This document shows, piece by piece, positions 26,351 to 37,392 of a stretch of DNA of 64,000 nucleotides. Position 1 is the first letter of the stretch. The number at the start of each line of letters is the position of its first letter. The stretch lies in contig NC_023753.2 of the NCBI RefSeq assembly GCF_000499845.2, positions 7,634,791 to 7,698,790 on the forward strand. Reading direction: 5' to 3'. This DNA comes from Phaseolus vulgaris (lineage: Eukaryota > Streptophyta > Magnoliopsida > Fabales > Fabaceae). Both the position numbers and the translations under genes were made by a program. The notes below the pieces were generated by a model. The model made no database searches. It had not been told where the DNA came from and saw only the letters and a program-made list of their open reading frames with translations.

Positions 26351-26459
26351 AAGTCATCTAAAAAAGAAATTTTATTGAAGAATGTGCCTCATTAAAATAA
26401 AAAAATTTGCTTGCCAATATATTCCTTAGGGACAAAAAATGAATTATGAAAAAAAGTAC

Positions 26460-27040
26460 ATCATTCTTTTAACAAGTTTCAATTATAATACATCTTCAAA
26501 TGAGGTGCATTTCCATGTTCTTGGTATAAGTCTGTCATTTAATTATTTGAGTTTGTAAGCTCCATTTTGAAAGGAATCGACTACTTGGAATAGACCCTCC
26601 CAGTTGGATGCTAATTTCTTTCATGCTTGTCTTTTCAGGCCTTTGTGAAAAATTTGTTCCTTGACGTGTGTATTGAAAACCTGGGCTGCCCTATTCGTTG
26701 CAACTTCCTCCTTTTTCGTGTTTCTTCACATATCTCAAGTACAAAGTCTAGTTCAACCCTTAGGTTGTCATTATTATTATTATTCTCATAAGAACTATGC
26801 TTTCACCGTTCGATTTCTCCAAGCTCGATCAAGATCGTTGCATCCAACCCACATGTTAATCAGAATGGTGTCTCCCTTGTAGATGATTGGAAGGTGCAAT
26901 GATAACCTCAAAATATGTTGGCTATTTCTTTGGCACAAAGACCCTTAGCCTGCCCAAGCTTTTTCTTGAGTTCATTTAGTATAACCTTGTTAGATACTTT
27001 TGTCTGACCATTACTTTAAGGGTGCTCATGGATGGAATTG
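26460..27040 (-). mobile_element. Ty3/gypsy retrotransposon relic: integrase C-terminus
   Basis: On the minus strand, 27025-26910 reads NGQTKVSNKVILNELKKKLG, then QAKGLCAKEIANI. This matches the 'NGQxExxNRxILxxLK' end of the plant gypsy integrase core. Further on are NWEG (about 26600) and GAYKL, then LIPRTWK (about 26510), the usual 'GAYxLxxxDGxxxPRTWNxxxLxxYY' tail. In-frame stops and frameshifts are present. No intact LTR pair was recognised. Confidence 0.75.
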
Positions 27041-27059
27041 GATGTTTTATGCTAAAATA

Positions 27060-27610
27060 CTAAAACATTGCTAAAACTCCTTGTCTATAAATTGTTGACC
27101 CATATCCTAGATACAAAGATGTATCAACATAATAATATAAATCAAATCAACTGTATCCAAGATATATAGAGATGTATCTTATGCAAAATCAAATCAGATC
27201 ATGCGCACTTGTATAACTTGGATATGTTGCACACTTCTAATTTCTTGAACATCAAAACAATTTATGAAAATATTTTTTAATCTAAATTAGTTATTAATTA
27301 CAATTATTGTTGTGTATTGCACTAGTCGTCCGAGAGATGATAATTACTTACTACTTGATATTATGTGATTGATACACTTGTCATTGAACTAATCATGCTA
27401 ACAATATTCAGTAATCAATTGTATCTTCTATTTGTTTAAATATATTTTGAAATACTTCAACCTAAGTCCAAAAGCCTATAAATACAAATAAATCTCAATA
27501 AGTTCTCTCATTTTTCTCTTACTCATTTTTATACTCAGTAATTTCTCTAATTCTTATAAACTTGAACGATAAAAAATATTTTTGCAGATTAACTATCTCT
27601 GGAAATTCAT
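27060..27610. other. Intergenic; possible LTR remnant
   Basis: Contains near-palindromic 'gatacaaagatgtatc' words and, at about 27470-27560, a 'cctataaatacaaataaatc' stretch followed by a CT-rich leader. This resembles the TATA/R region of a plant LTR. No partner LTR was found. Confidence 0.3.
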
Positions 27611-27619
27611 CAACAACTC

Positions 27620-28290
27620 AGCTATCTTCTACCTTAAAAAGCCGCACTCCTTACAAGATTCATTACTTGAACAAAAGAGAGTATTTTGACAAACTGTTTG
27701 TTAATACAAATATAGTTTATACATAATTGAGCAGTAAGAAGAATAAAGGTATAAAATTCATTAGTTGAATGCTGAAAACGAATGATGATAAGTAACGACA
27801 TGTCAGACAGGAATTCAAGTGAACCACGCCATTTGGTAATGGATGTCACTGTTGAAATAGGCAAGGCACCTTTATTTCTTGAGACCTACTTTAGTATATT
27901 GGCTTTGACGAGACAAAGAGTTGTGGACCTTCTTGGTTTTTTCCTCTCATCTAAGAACCAAAGTTGGTGATCCATAGTGCAATGAAGAACGTTGTTGGTT
28001 GATGTTGGAGAAGAAATGAAGAGTTGATGAGCTTGTTTGTGTCTTAGTAATTGGAAAGAATAATGCACAAAATGATGGTCTTCGAGTAGGATGTACACTC
28101 TCTTCCATTATATAAATCATCCAATTCCTTTCTCTTCCTTTATATCCCAGCATTTAGTGCTTTCCTCTTCACCAATCCATTCCTTTTTTTCTTTCCTTCT
28201 CAACATACTTAGCTTATCATCACAAACTATAATCAATAATCAAGTTGCTATGACTACAAAACTTCTATGCTTATATCCATAGTATAAATT
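27620..28290. promoter_or_regulatory. Possible promoter-like region around two short opposing leaders
   Basis: A 'ttatataaatcatcc' TATA-like element at about 28109 precedes a CT-rich leader and a 10-codon ORF on the plus strand. On the minus strand, 'gatttatataatgg' precedes an A/C-rich leader and an ATG at about 27973 opening a 29-codon frame. Neither frame leads to a recognised protein. This could be an abandoned gene start or part of a transposon. Confidence 0.25.
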
Positions 28291-28654
28291 TTATTTCTTA
28301 TTAAAAATAGTTACATCACTCTTTTTCTATTAATTTTTCTTAGTTTTCATGACTTCATTTTCATTTTTTTTTCTTTTAACTCTGTATCTTTCTTTTTATT
28401 ACACATAAAATGTTATCTTATTTCTCATATCCTCCACTCTCTGTCTCATCTTGTTTATCCTTTTCTACGTGACTATCTTGTCTGCATGACCAATCCTCAT
28501 CACTACCTTCTCTACTAACATCCTCATCACATAAAATTTAGTGACTTGGTTGAATAGAATTTAAAAAAGAAACGCAGGCTTATTGCGCGAAAGAATTGAA
28601 ACAATATTAAATGAACATATGAAAGATTACACGAGTATTTTTATTTTTTTTTCT

Positions 28655-28745
28655 TTTTTTTCAACAAAGAAAGAATGAATAAATAGAAAGATTTTAGAAA
28701 TACTCCATTCTTATTAAAAAAAAAGACAGAAAACACTCATAAAAA
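28655..28745 (-). mobile_element. LINE 3'-end fragment
   Basis: Shares 'aagaaagaatgaataaatag' with the 3' end of the LINE relic at about 29990. The fragment is about 90 bp long and ends in homopolymer tracts. Confidence 0.4.
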
Positions 28746-28771
28746 AAAATCATAACACGTATTGTCATACC

Positions 28772-29134
28772 ACTACAAGAAAATCATGAAATAGAAACTA
28801 ATTTTAGAAAACAAAAATAATTAGTTAGTGATTAAATTAGAGACCATTTTAGAAACTAAGAAAAATTTTGATTTTTAAATTAGTTTCTATTATTGTTAAA
28901 TAGTTTCTAAATTTGTATCTAATTAGCTACCAAAGTTTTAACTACCAATTATTTATATTCTAAATTTGATAGCAAAAACCTTGGTGGGCTAATTAGATAA
29001 CAATTTAGAAACCATTTAACAATAATAAAAACTAATTTAGAAACCAAAATTTTTTTTTAGTCTCTAATTTAGTCACTATAGCAACTAATTATTTTTTGTC
29101 TCTAAAATTGGTCTCTATTTCATGATTTTGTAGT
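28772..29134. mobile_element. Fold-back MITE with CACTA-type termini, best-preserved copy
   Basis: Left end CACTACAAGAAAATCATGAA and right end TTCATGATTTTGTAGTG are inverted. The two halves are largely complementary along their length ('taccaaagttttaactacca' against 'gcaaaaaccttggtgggcta'), so the single strand would form one long hairpin of about 180 bp. Flanking trinucleotides TAC and TAT could be a decayed 3-bp target duplication, as expected for CACTA elements. No coding capacity. Confidence 0.75.
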
Positions 29135-29226
29135 GTATGTGAGTATTTTTAATGATAAAGTTAATTGGATCATATATTGTTATTTTTAAGTTCTTACCTC
29201 TCATAACAAACATTTACTCTAAATCA

Positions 29227-29229
<3 letters not shown>

Positions 29230-29269
<40 letters not shown>
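29230..29269. repeat. (AT)n microsatellite
   Basis: About 20 uninterrupted AT units. Confidence 0.95.
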
Positions 29270-29270
<1 letters not shown>

Positions 29271-29653
29271 GATTAATATACTTTAAATGATTATTTTTGT
29301 TTATAGTAAAAAATTTAGATTTTGTAGTAAAAAAATTATAGAAACTAGTCTTTTCTTTTTTACTAACAAACAAACTTTCAATTTGAACTATATTATAATG
29401 TTATAATATCCATCTAGTCTATATTAAAATCTGTTTGTCAAGTAAAAGAATTTGACAATAATTTATTAATAATTTCCTTATTACATACACCTAGGAGATA
29501 TAAAGTCATTTTACATAAAAAAAAAATATATATATAGGGATGAAAAACATATTTAATCTAATTTTAAATATTATGTATTAATATAAGTAAAGAATGGTTA
29601 TACATTGTAGTTAACATGTTTTAATAACTAACATTAGAAGTTTTAATCTAGGA

Positions 29654-29697
29654 ACTTTCAGAATTTTATGATATGTGAATAACAAAATTCTGAAAGT
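29654..29697. repeat. Perfect 14-bp stem hairpin
   Basis: ACTTTCAGAATTTT and AAAATTCTGAAAGT are separated by 16 nt. Confidence 0.6.
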
Positions 29698-29765
29698 CAT
29701 TTAGTTTTGAGTACCAAACTCCCAGGTATCTATAACAAATTCATCCACAATACCTGAAACAAACA

Positions 29766-29932
29766 TCTGAAAAATAATAGAAGTAGTTATACAAAAGACA
29801 GAGTAACATCTGAAAAAGAATAGAAGTAGCTATACAAAAGACAGAGTAGAACCTATTAACACATAAAAGACTCTGAAAAGAATAAAAGTAGTTATACAGA
29901 AAGATAGAGTAGAACCTATTAACACATAATTC
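29766..29932. repeat. Three-unit tandem repeat
   Basis: The unit 'ctgaaaagaatagaagtag' plus 'ttatacaaaagacagagtag' occurs three times at about 50-62 bp. The last two units also share 'aacctattaacacataa'. Confidence 0.8.
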
Positions 29933-29959
29933 TGTAGTTTTTTTTATCGGCAACCCCTT

Positions 29960-30660
29960 TCAAGTACTATTTTTCGTTACTTTTTCTTATCAGCAAGAAA
30001 GAATGAATAAATAGAACCACTTCAGGAGTGATTCAACCCTTATACAAAACAGTAGATAAAGGCAAACCAAACCTTACAGACCACTCCCAACAGGAAAAAC
30101 AAAACCACCACCTATCATAAAATAACAGACACCTAACTCTACTTAAAACAACTACACTAGCAACCCAACCTGGCAAAGCAAAACAACAACAACTTCACCA
30201 ACCACCAAACACCCCACGCAAACATCCAACCAAAGATTATCAAAGTAAAATAAATTACATCATATTTAGACAAGGCAAAGGAGCAAGACACCAATCAGAG
30301 AAGAAAATTTGAGTAGTGTGATTCTTAGAAGTAACCCGAAACCAAGCCTTTAATTGAGGCAAAGAGAAAATTTCTGAATGATCCACCACTCTACCATTGA
30401 AGGTGACCTTATTCCTATGGCTCCAAATTTTACTTACCACAGTAATCCATACACTCTCCAAAACAGAGTTAACAAATGTAATGCATTATAGATAGAAAAC
30501 TGAATGAAATGTGAGAAGGAATCAAGATGGGTAATCATCAACACCAAACCTAACCATGTAAAGCATTGATTCCGGACTAACCAAGCTATTCTACAACCAA
30601 AAAACACATAATTGGTAGATTCCTCTTGTGCACCACACATACAACATAGAATACTTTAAA
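29960..30660 (-). mobile_element. LINE (L1-type) relic: zinc-binding RT-associated domain to 3' end
   Basis: On the minus strand about 30640-30440 reads MCGAQEESTNYVFFGCRIAW followed by LVRNQC, the zf-RVT pattern (CxxC...HLFFxC) found after plant LINE reverse transcriptase. A neighbouring frame, about 30460-30255, continues with WITVVSKIWSHRNKVTFNG. The remainder to about 29985 matches a LINE 3' end. A frameshift separates the two blocks and stops occur downstream. Confidence 0.8.
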
Positions 30661-32300
30661 CCGCAACCCCACGCCTAACCAAATTCACTTTAGTAGTAAT
30701 TTTGTTTTCCAACACCCTCCATGCCACTATTTTGTATCATTTTCCTTAGACTTTGATTTTGTTCTAGTACATAACATAGTTTCCCATAATTTAGGAGTAA
30801 AAATTAAAGATAATTTATATATTTTTTAAATTTATAAATATATTTTTAAAGACAAAATTGTAATTGAATTTTTTAGTTTCAAAATACCTTAAATATAATA
30901 TAACAATTGATGGTAATGATGTTATGAAAATATTTATGAGAGAATTGTTCTTAACATGACTTGACAACTCATCTGCATCATAATTAGTAGCAGCCTCCAC
31001 TTGCGTCAATCTGCAGCAGCCCTCCAACATAAAAAGAAAAGAAGCTGTTGTATGATCCAATAACAAAAATAATGCAGAAGTGGTAAACTCTCACAATCCC
31101 AATAACAACTCCAATTTCTACAGCAATTTGCACTTTAATTAACACCTTGTTGAAGATTATGTACTTGTATATTATAGGATCATGGCTCTCGAAATTGTTT
31201 TTGATAATTCTACACCTAAATCTTCAGACCTATATTATGGTATGAACTATTTATTTGGTAACTACCTAATGGGAGGAGAATGTACCTTATCCTTTACCTG
31301 TTTTGTTATAAAAATTTCTTTGGAAATCTTTCTTTTCAAGTATGAGATAATGATTAGTATCTTTACACAGTTTAAAATCCCGTTTAGGTTTAAGAGGTTA
31401 AATCCGTCGCCTTTTAATAAACGACTAAATCTAAACCTGTTCTAATATTTAATATTTGCAAATATAGTTTCTTAAATAATTAAATATATTAATAAAACAC
31501 TTTTGTATCATGTGATAATATATTTAAATTGAAGTATATATTGCAAACTTTATTAGTAATTATATTTTTATGATATTACGCTTTTAATTATATAATATTA
31601 ATTTGATACTATATATTATTAATACTTTTAATATTATTAATATCATTCATATTATTAATATCTTTAATATATTAATATTATTAATATATTAATATTATTA
31701 CAATATAATTTTTAAGTATTACGTACAATGACAAACAAATTATATTAATAATATAAATAATTAAAAAAAAAATTGAAAACTAACCTATTTATGTATGAAG
31801 TTAAGTATATATGTTTTTATGAGTCACTCATCTATGTTTGTAAGTATTGTTAGATCCGCACTTTTGTGTTTCCATTGAGACTCAACAAATTCATATACTT
31901 TTGGAAGTATCTTCTTTAATAACTCTAACCATTTTGTAAAACTTTTATTTGTCCATCAATTTCTACTTTTAAATTGAATAATCTTAAAGTTGCTAACAAT
32001 TTTGCTAAATTATTCTATCTTGGATTCAATTTTTGTTCCAAATTAGACTTCTAAGAATCATAAACATGTGCTCTTTCAAAATGTTATTTGTAAACATCAC
32101 ATATCATCCCCTCTAAATGATCATTCTTCTATTTTTCAAAATTTTATATTTTTTACATAGTTTGTGTCATGTTCATATGACATATTCTTGACAATACAAA
32201 AAATAAACAAGTTATAACGCATTTCTTCAAGTTCCTGACATATCTGATTCAGACAACAAATAATATATCCCCTTGATATGATTTTTATTTTTTCAAGTAA
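30660..32300. other. AT-rich intergenic DNA with (ATT)n tract
   Basis: Contains an ATT-rich tract at about 31590-31700 and an 87-codon plus-strand frame at 31182-31445 that matches nothing I recognise. The 31800-32300 segment lies just outside the CACTA terminus and may be transposon DNA. No gene can be supported. Confidence 0.45.
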
Positions 32301-32305
32301 AATGT

Positions 32306-32945
32306 CACTACATAAAAAATTGGATTTACCGACGGATTTTTACCTATGGATCTAAATCCGTAGGTAAATTTAGCATTACTTACGAATATTATCTATGAAT
32401 CTGAATCCATAGATAAATTTAGCATTATCTACGAAATATTACCTACAAATATGAATTCGTAGGTGAATTCAACATTACCTACAAATTACATTACAAGAAA
32501 TTTGCATTATATACAGATTTGGATTCGTATGTAAAGTGAGTGTTACATACGGATCCAAATCCATATGTAAAGTGCGCATTACATACGAATTTTTACATAC
32601 GGATCCAGATCTGTATGTAAAGTGAGCATTACATACGGATCCAGATCCGTATGTAAAGTAAATGTTACATACGGATTTTTACATACAAATCCAGATCCGT
32701 ATGTAAAGTGAGCATTACATACGAGTTTTTACATACGGATCCAGATTCATATGTAAAGTAAGTGTTACATACTGATTTTTACATACAAATCCAAATTCGT
32801 ATGTAAATTGAGCATTACATAGGAATTTTAACATACAGATTCAGATCTGTATTAAAGTAAGTGTTACATACCGATTTTTACATATGAATCTAGATGTTTA
32901 TGTAAAGTGAGCATTACATACGGATTTGGATTCGTATTGTTCTTG
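32306..32945 (+). mobile_element. CACTA-like element terminus with subterminal repeat array
   Basis: The terminus CACTACATAAAAAATTGG is followed by two classes of short repeats. The first is 'acctatggatctaaatccgt' plus 'aggtaaatttagc' (32345-32470). The second is 'tacatacggatccagatccg' plus 'tatgtaaagtgagcat' (about 32510-32945, ten or so units). Such arrays of short direct and inverted units are the transposase-binding subterminal regions of plant CACTA (En/Spm) elements. Neither transposase nor the opposite end was identified. Confidence 0.65.
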
Positions 32946-32949
32946 ATGA

Positions 32950-34234
32950 GAATTAAAAACCATGAAAAAACTAAAATATAAAAATATAAAAGAAGTTCAT
33001 AGAGAATTGAAATAATTTTAAAATTTATTACGTTGTTAGAATTAAATTAGAAAAGTAATTTGAGTTTAATTATTTTTTTAATTTAAATAAAGAAAAATTA
33101 TAATATTAAAATTATAAAAAAAAATAAAAAAAATAAAAATAAAAATATTAGTATCAATAATAATATTTCATATTAATTGTCTCCATCTAAATCATATTAG
33201 AATTATAACACCTTGGGCCATATGTGTTGTAATCATTAAAAAAACTAAAAATAAAATTAGATGCGGCATGAATTGTATGAAGCGGAAATAATTACATATA
33301 AATTGTATCCGTATATAAAGTATTACATATAAAATATTTTTAATAATTACAATAATAATAATATTGATATTAATGAGAATATTAATATTAATATTTTTAT
33401 CAATAATAATAATATTATTATTAATATTTATAATATTAATTCTTATGATTTAGAAGTGTCTCACGTCTACATATCTTACAACTATAATCTAAGAAAATGA
33501 CCATCACAATGGCATAAGAACTACAAAGAAAGTACGTAAAGAATATATAGAATTTATTGTGATGCACTTATAAAGCTTTTCATCCATTTTCCAATGCAAT
33601 ACGAAACTCTTTGTGGTACTACTAGACCCTGTCTTAGTGTTATAACCGAAGAAACAAAAGGGGACTCAATAATGTGGTTTTCCCTCTCCTTTTCGCGTGT
33701 GAAGAAAAAAGCAAATTCATTTTGGTTATCTTAACGTTTTGTCCTTTATCTGAGTCATGCCATACATGAGGTTCTGGTCACTATAAATTTTGACTACTTT
33801 TGTGGATAGATAGATTATCTACAAATTATGGGTTTCTATGAATCATTCATTCACGTCGTCACACTGTCGATGCTTTTACTTTCTTTGGATCGCTATATGT
33901 ACCATTAATTCTACCTCTTCTACAATTCAATTCAATGATTTATATTCTAAAATACATTTTTTGTTGGAGAATAGCTTTTTATCCAATTAACAGATATGAT
34001 TTCATGAACACTCAGAAAGAGTTGCTCTCTTTTTGGTGAACAAAAGCTATATAGCAGTGAATTATTACATTAATTTCATGAATTTTATTTTAGACTTCAT
34101 TAGCTGTGGCTGTCTTAAGATGTCCATATTCACTTGGTGGGTTTCTTTTCCAACTTTTTTTTTATGTATATCTGAAAAATAGCATATCTCCTTGATACCA
34201 TTTCAACACGGCATGCCAGTTACTGCTTTGTAAT

Positions 34235-34285
<51 letters not shown>

Positions 34286-34690
34286 AATTTTTCGAATTCA
34301 AATATGATGATAAAATAACATCTTTAGATATTATATATCATAGTTTTGTTATGAAAAGAAATCTCTACAAATTAAGAAATGTTTGCCTTGTGAAATTTGA
34401 GTGAATAGTAACAGTTAATTATTCACTCTGACAAAATTTATGCACCCCAAATTATATTAACCAACCAATATATTGCCCATAATTCACCATGACTATTGAT
34501 AGAGTCATTGTAGAACTATTTATGAGACCATAAAGGCTCAATAATTTGCAAACACACACAAAGCTTGACTGCACATTAGAAAGTGCATTTCGTATTTGAC
34601 CACCTCAAATAAAGTTACATTAACATACTTTTAACAAAATGTCACCTTTGCAGCACATACTTTGCTCAATCATTCACTAAAAAAAAAAAA
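32950..34690. other. AT-rich intergenic DNA, no gene seen
   Basis: Low-complexity AT sequence, an (ATT)n tract at about 33340-33440 and a clean (AT)n at 34239-34281. No coding frame was recognised. Confidence 0.5.
34239..34281. repeat. (AT)n microsatellite
   Basis: About 21 uninterrupted AT units. Confidence 0.95.
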
Positions 34691-35494
34691 AATTGTTTTA
34701 ATGGAATTTATTTTTTATATTATTTAGGTTTAAAATCTCTACTAAGTTATTTATCTAGGTTACAGTTTCCACTAAACTATTATGTTTTTTTAAATCTTAG
34801 GAAAAGTCTTTCAGAATCCCTGTTAAATACTATGAGTTTAAGAACCTCCGTAAAATATCATGGGTTTCGAAAGCTCCGTAAAATACCATGAGTTAACTAT
34901 CCTCCTGACTTCTCTCTTCCACCGTAGACACACTGCTCTCCAGCTCAGGCTCAATGACCGCCGACGGTTCCTAGCAAGGAATCACAATTCAACCTCACTT
35001 ATGTATATTATATCTAAGGAAAAGAAACACTAAATAAGACATCATCTTCTTCTTACTCCAATATTTCTTCTTCTATCACCTTACTGCCCCAACTTGGGTC
35101 ATAAGTCATTATTACCTAACTCGGCAACAACTGGTGTTTATCACTACTTTATATATCTTAAATAATTGCATTATTTATCATATGTGGGTTTCAAAGTCAT
35201 GTGTGTTCTTGTCTAAAGATGCAAGAACATATTACGAGGATAAATTAAATTTATTATTTCTCACTTTCACAGTGAATTAATTATTATATAAATTTTAAAT
35301 TAAAGGTCGTAATTTAAAATATTTCAAAATTATGATAATTAAATATTAAAAATTATAACTAAAACTAAGATTGCATAGAAAATATACGTAAATCAAAAGT
35401 TAAAACAAAATAAGTTAGGGTTTTTTTGAAGTATGAGCTCGTAACAAAAGAAAACTATGAATTATATAAACAAACTACCATCAATCATAAGAAA

Positions 35495-36303
35495 TATGCA
35501 AATACTATTGAAGTACTTATTATCCAAGATTAGTTCTTGAAATACTTATTATCCAAGATTATTTTGCTGAGTTTTTAAAAATAAATTTGTGAAACTTTAA
35601 AAAACTTATTTATTTGTATGTAAAGTTACACTTTCAAAATTTTATAGAATTTAGTTATAAAATATATTAAAATTATATAATTTTTAATTATTTATGTATA
35701 AAGAGATTTCATTATATTTTTTTAAAAAAATTTGAAAAATCTGGAATGTTTTATTGAGGTTCTACGATAAATCTTTAGAATTTAATGAATGTTAAAAAAA
35801 ACCTCTGTTATTTTGTTGAAATTTTAGAATAAACCTTTGAAACTTAACAAAGGTTAAAAAGATTTTCATTAATTTGCTGAGGTTATAGAATAAACCTTTG
35901 GAACTTACTCAAAGTTAAAAAATAACCTCCGTTTTTTGCTGATGTTTTAGAATAAACTTTTGGGATTTAATGAAGGTTAAAAACCTCCGTTATTTTGCTG
36001 AGGTTTTAGAATAAACCTTTAGAATTTAAAGAAGGTTAAAAAACATATGTTATATTACTAGGATTTTAAAATAAATCTTTGAAATGTAATGAAGGTTAAA
36101 AAAACCTTCGTTATTTTGGTGAGGTTTTAAAATAAACATTTGAAATTCAACGAAAATTAAATAAATCTTCTTTTTTTTTAGGTTTTAGGATAACTTTTGG
36201 AACTTAACAAAAGTTAAAAAAATCTTTCTTAATTAAATCAATTCCTAAGATTATATTAAACTCTGCTAAATAATATCCCGTTAAAACTTTTTTTTCTTTG
36301 TAG
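35495..36303 (-). mobile_element. CACTA-like terminus with ~60-bp subterminal tandem array
   Basis: At least seven units of 'gaggttttagaataaacctt' plus 'tggaacttaatgaaggttaaa' run from about 35745 to 36240. A 29-bp duplication around 'tacttattatccaagatta' lies at 35515-35570. The array ends in 'ctttgtagtg' at about 36303, the inverse of CACTACAAAG. Related 'cctccgtaaaatatcatggg' words occur as far left as 34840, so the element may extend there. Confidence 0.55.
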
Positions 36304-36650
36304 TGATTCCTTTTTTTTTTCTTCATACATTCTTAAAAAAATGGGGCAAAATTAATTTACTTTTTCTTTGAAAGAAAAAACTTTAGATTAATTAGTTCAA
36401 GCTCATTAGAATTAGAGTTAAGGTTTCTAACTTAATATTTATAATGATACTTATATATACTATGTATTAATTAATTAATAACATCTACAAATGAGACTTG
36501 AAATTATACTTATTTGACATATGAGTTGAGCCCTCATCAAACATTAGCTGAATATACACATATCTGTCTGCATTTGGTGAATATATAAAATTTGTCTTTT
36601 GATTAGTGGGGTTGCCCCACCGTTGCCTCCAAGATAGAGAACTTTCATCC

Positions 36651-36658
36651 ATAAATAC
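36651..36658 (+). promoter_or_regulatory. TATA box of the VTL gene
   Basis: 'cataaataccc' lies 63-70 nt upstream of the ATG at 36721. This matches a plant TATAAATA-type box with a short leader. Confidence 0.55.
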
Positions 36659-36720
36659 CCTTCTTTGTTAGCGTGTGTCCTCCACATCATCCATCAGTTA
36701 TCTCTTCCTCAACCTTTTTC

Positions 36721-37392
36721 ATGGCATCTGATCACTCATCCCTTAACCAAACCAAATTAGGGCTTCCAAACAATGACCTTGAGCAACAACAAACTCTGGA
36801 GGCTGAAACTGAGGACTTTGATTACTCAAAGCGATCTCAGTGGCTACGTGCTGCTGTCCTAGGAGCCAATGACGGGTTGGTCTCAACAGCATCCCTAATG
36901 ATGGGTGTGGGAGCAGTGAAGCAAGACATCAAAGTTATGATCCTAACAGGGTTTGCAGGGCTAGTGGCTGGGGCATGCAGCATGGCCATAGGGGAGTTTG
37001 TGTCTGTGTACTCGCAGTTGGACATAGAAGTTGCTCAGATGAAAAGGGATAATGGAAGAAACAATGGCAGACACAGAGATGAAGAGGAAGAAGATGAGAA
37101 GGAGAAAGAGAGTTTACCAAACCCTATACATGCTGCAGCAGCCTCAGCTTTAGCATTTTCAGTTGGTGCACTGGTGCCTCTTCTTGCAGCCTCTTTCATA
37201 AGGGAGTATAAGGTGAGGTTAGGTGTGGTTTTGGGAGCAGTGAGCTTTGCTCTTGTGGTGTTTGGTTGGCTGGGGGCAGTGTTGGGTAAGGCTCCAACAT
37301 TGAGGTCATGTGTGAGAGTGTTGGTTGGGGGTTGGGTAGCCATGGCCATAACTTTTGGACTAACCAAGTTGATTGGGTCAAGTGGTCTTTAG
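36721..37392 (+). CDS. Vacuolar iron transporter homologue, nodulin-21/VTL type
   Basis: Intronless, 223 aa, MASDHSSLNQ...LIGSSGL. It belongs to the VIT/CCC1 family, which moves Fe2+ (and Mn2+) out of the cytosol into vacuoles or, in legume nodules, the symbiosome. Five hydrophobic segments are visible at about residues 40-62, 76-100, 137-160, 166-188 and 195-218. The family signatures are LGANDGLVSTASLMMGVGA in segment 1 and GACSMAIGEFVSVYSQ in segment 2. The Asp of GANDG and the Met/Glu of SMAxGEF are the metal-path residues known for this family. The segment 2-3 linker is short and acidic (RDEEEEDEKEKE), so the ~90-residue metal-binding domain of true VIT1 is absent; this defines the VTL/nodulin-21 branch. 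An upstream GTG-initiated extension was rejected in favour of the ATG at 36721, next to a good TATA box. Whether it is nodule-specific cannot be told from sequence. Confidence 0.93.
   Translation: MASDHSSLNQTKLGLPNNDLEQQQTLEAETEDFDYSKRSQWLRAAVLGANDGLVSTASLMMGVGAVKQDIKVMILTGFAGLVAGACSMAIGEFVSVYSQLDIEVAQMKRDNGRNNGRHRDEEEEDEKEKESLPNPIHAAAASALAFSVGALVPLLAASFIREYKVRLGVVLGAVSFALVVFGWLGAVLGKAPTLRSCVRVLVGGWVAMAITFGLTKLIGSSGL

Noticed and set aside
31182..31445. 87-codon plus-strand frame starting MALEIVFDNS
   Set aside because: No recognisable family, no splice or promoter support, AT-driven composition in its second half.
32306..36303. A single ~4-kb CACTA element with ends at 32306 and 36303
   Set aside because: The two terminal sequences agree only in CACTACA, the subterminal repeats differ completely, and flanking triplets (TGT and ATT) do not match. 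They are treated as two elements.
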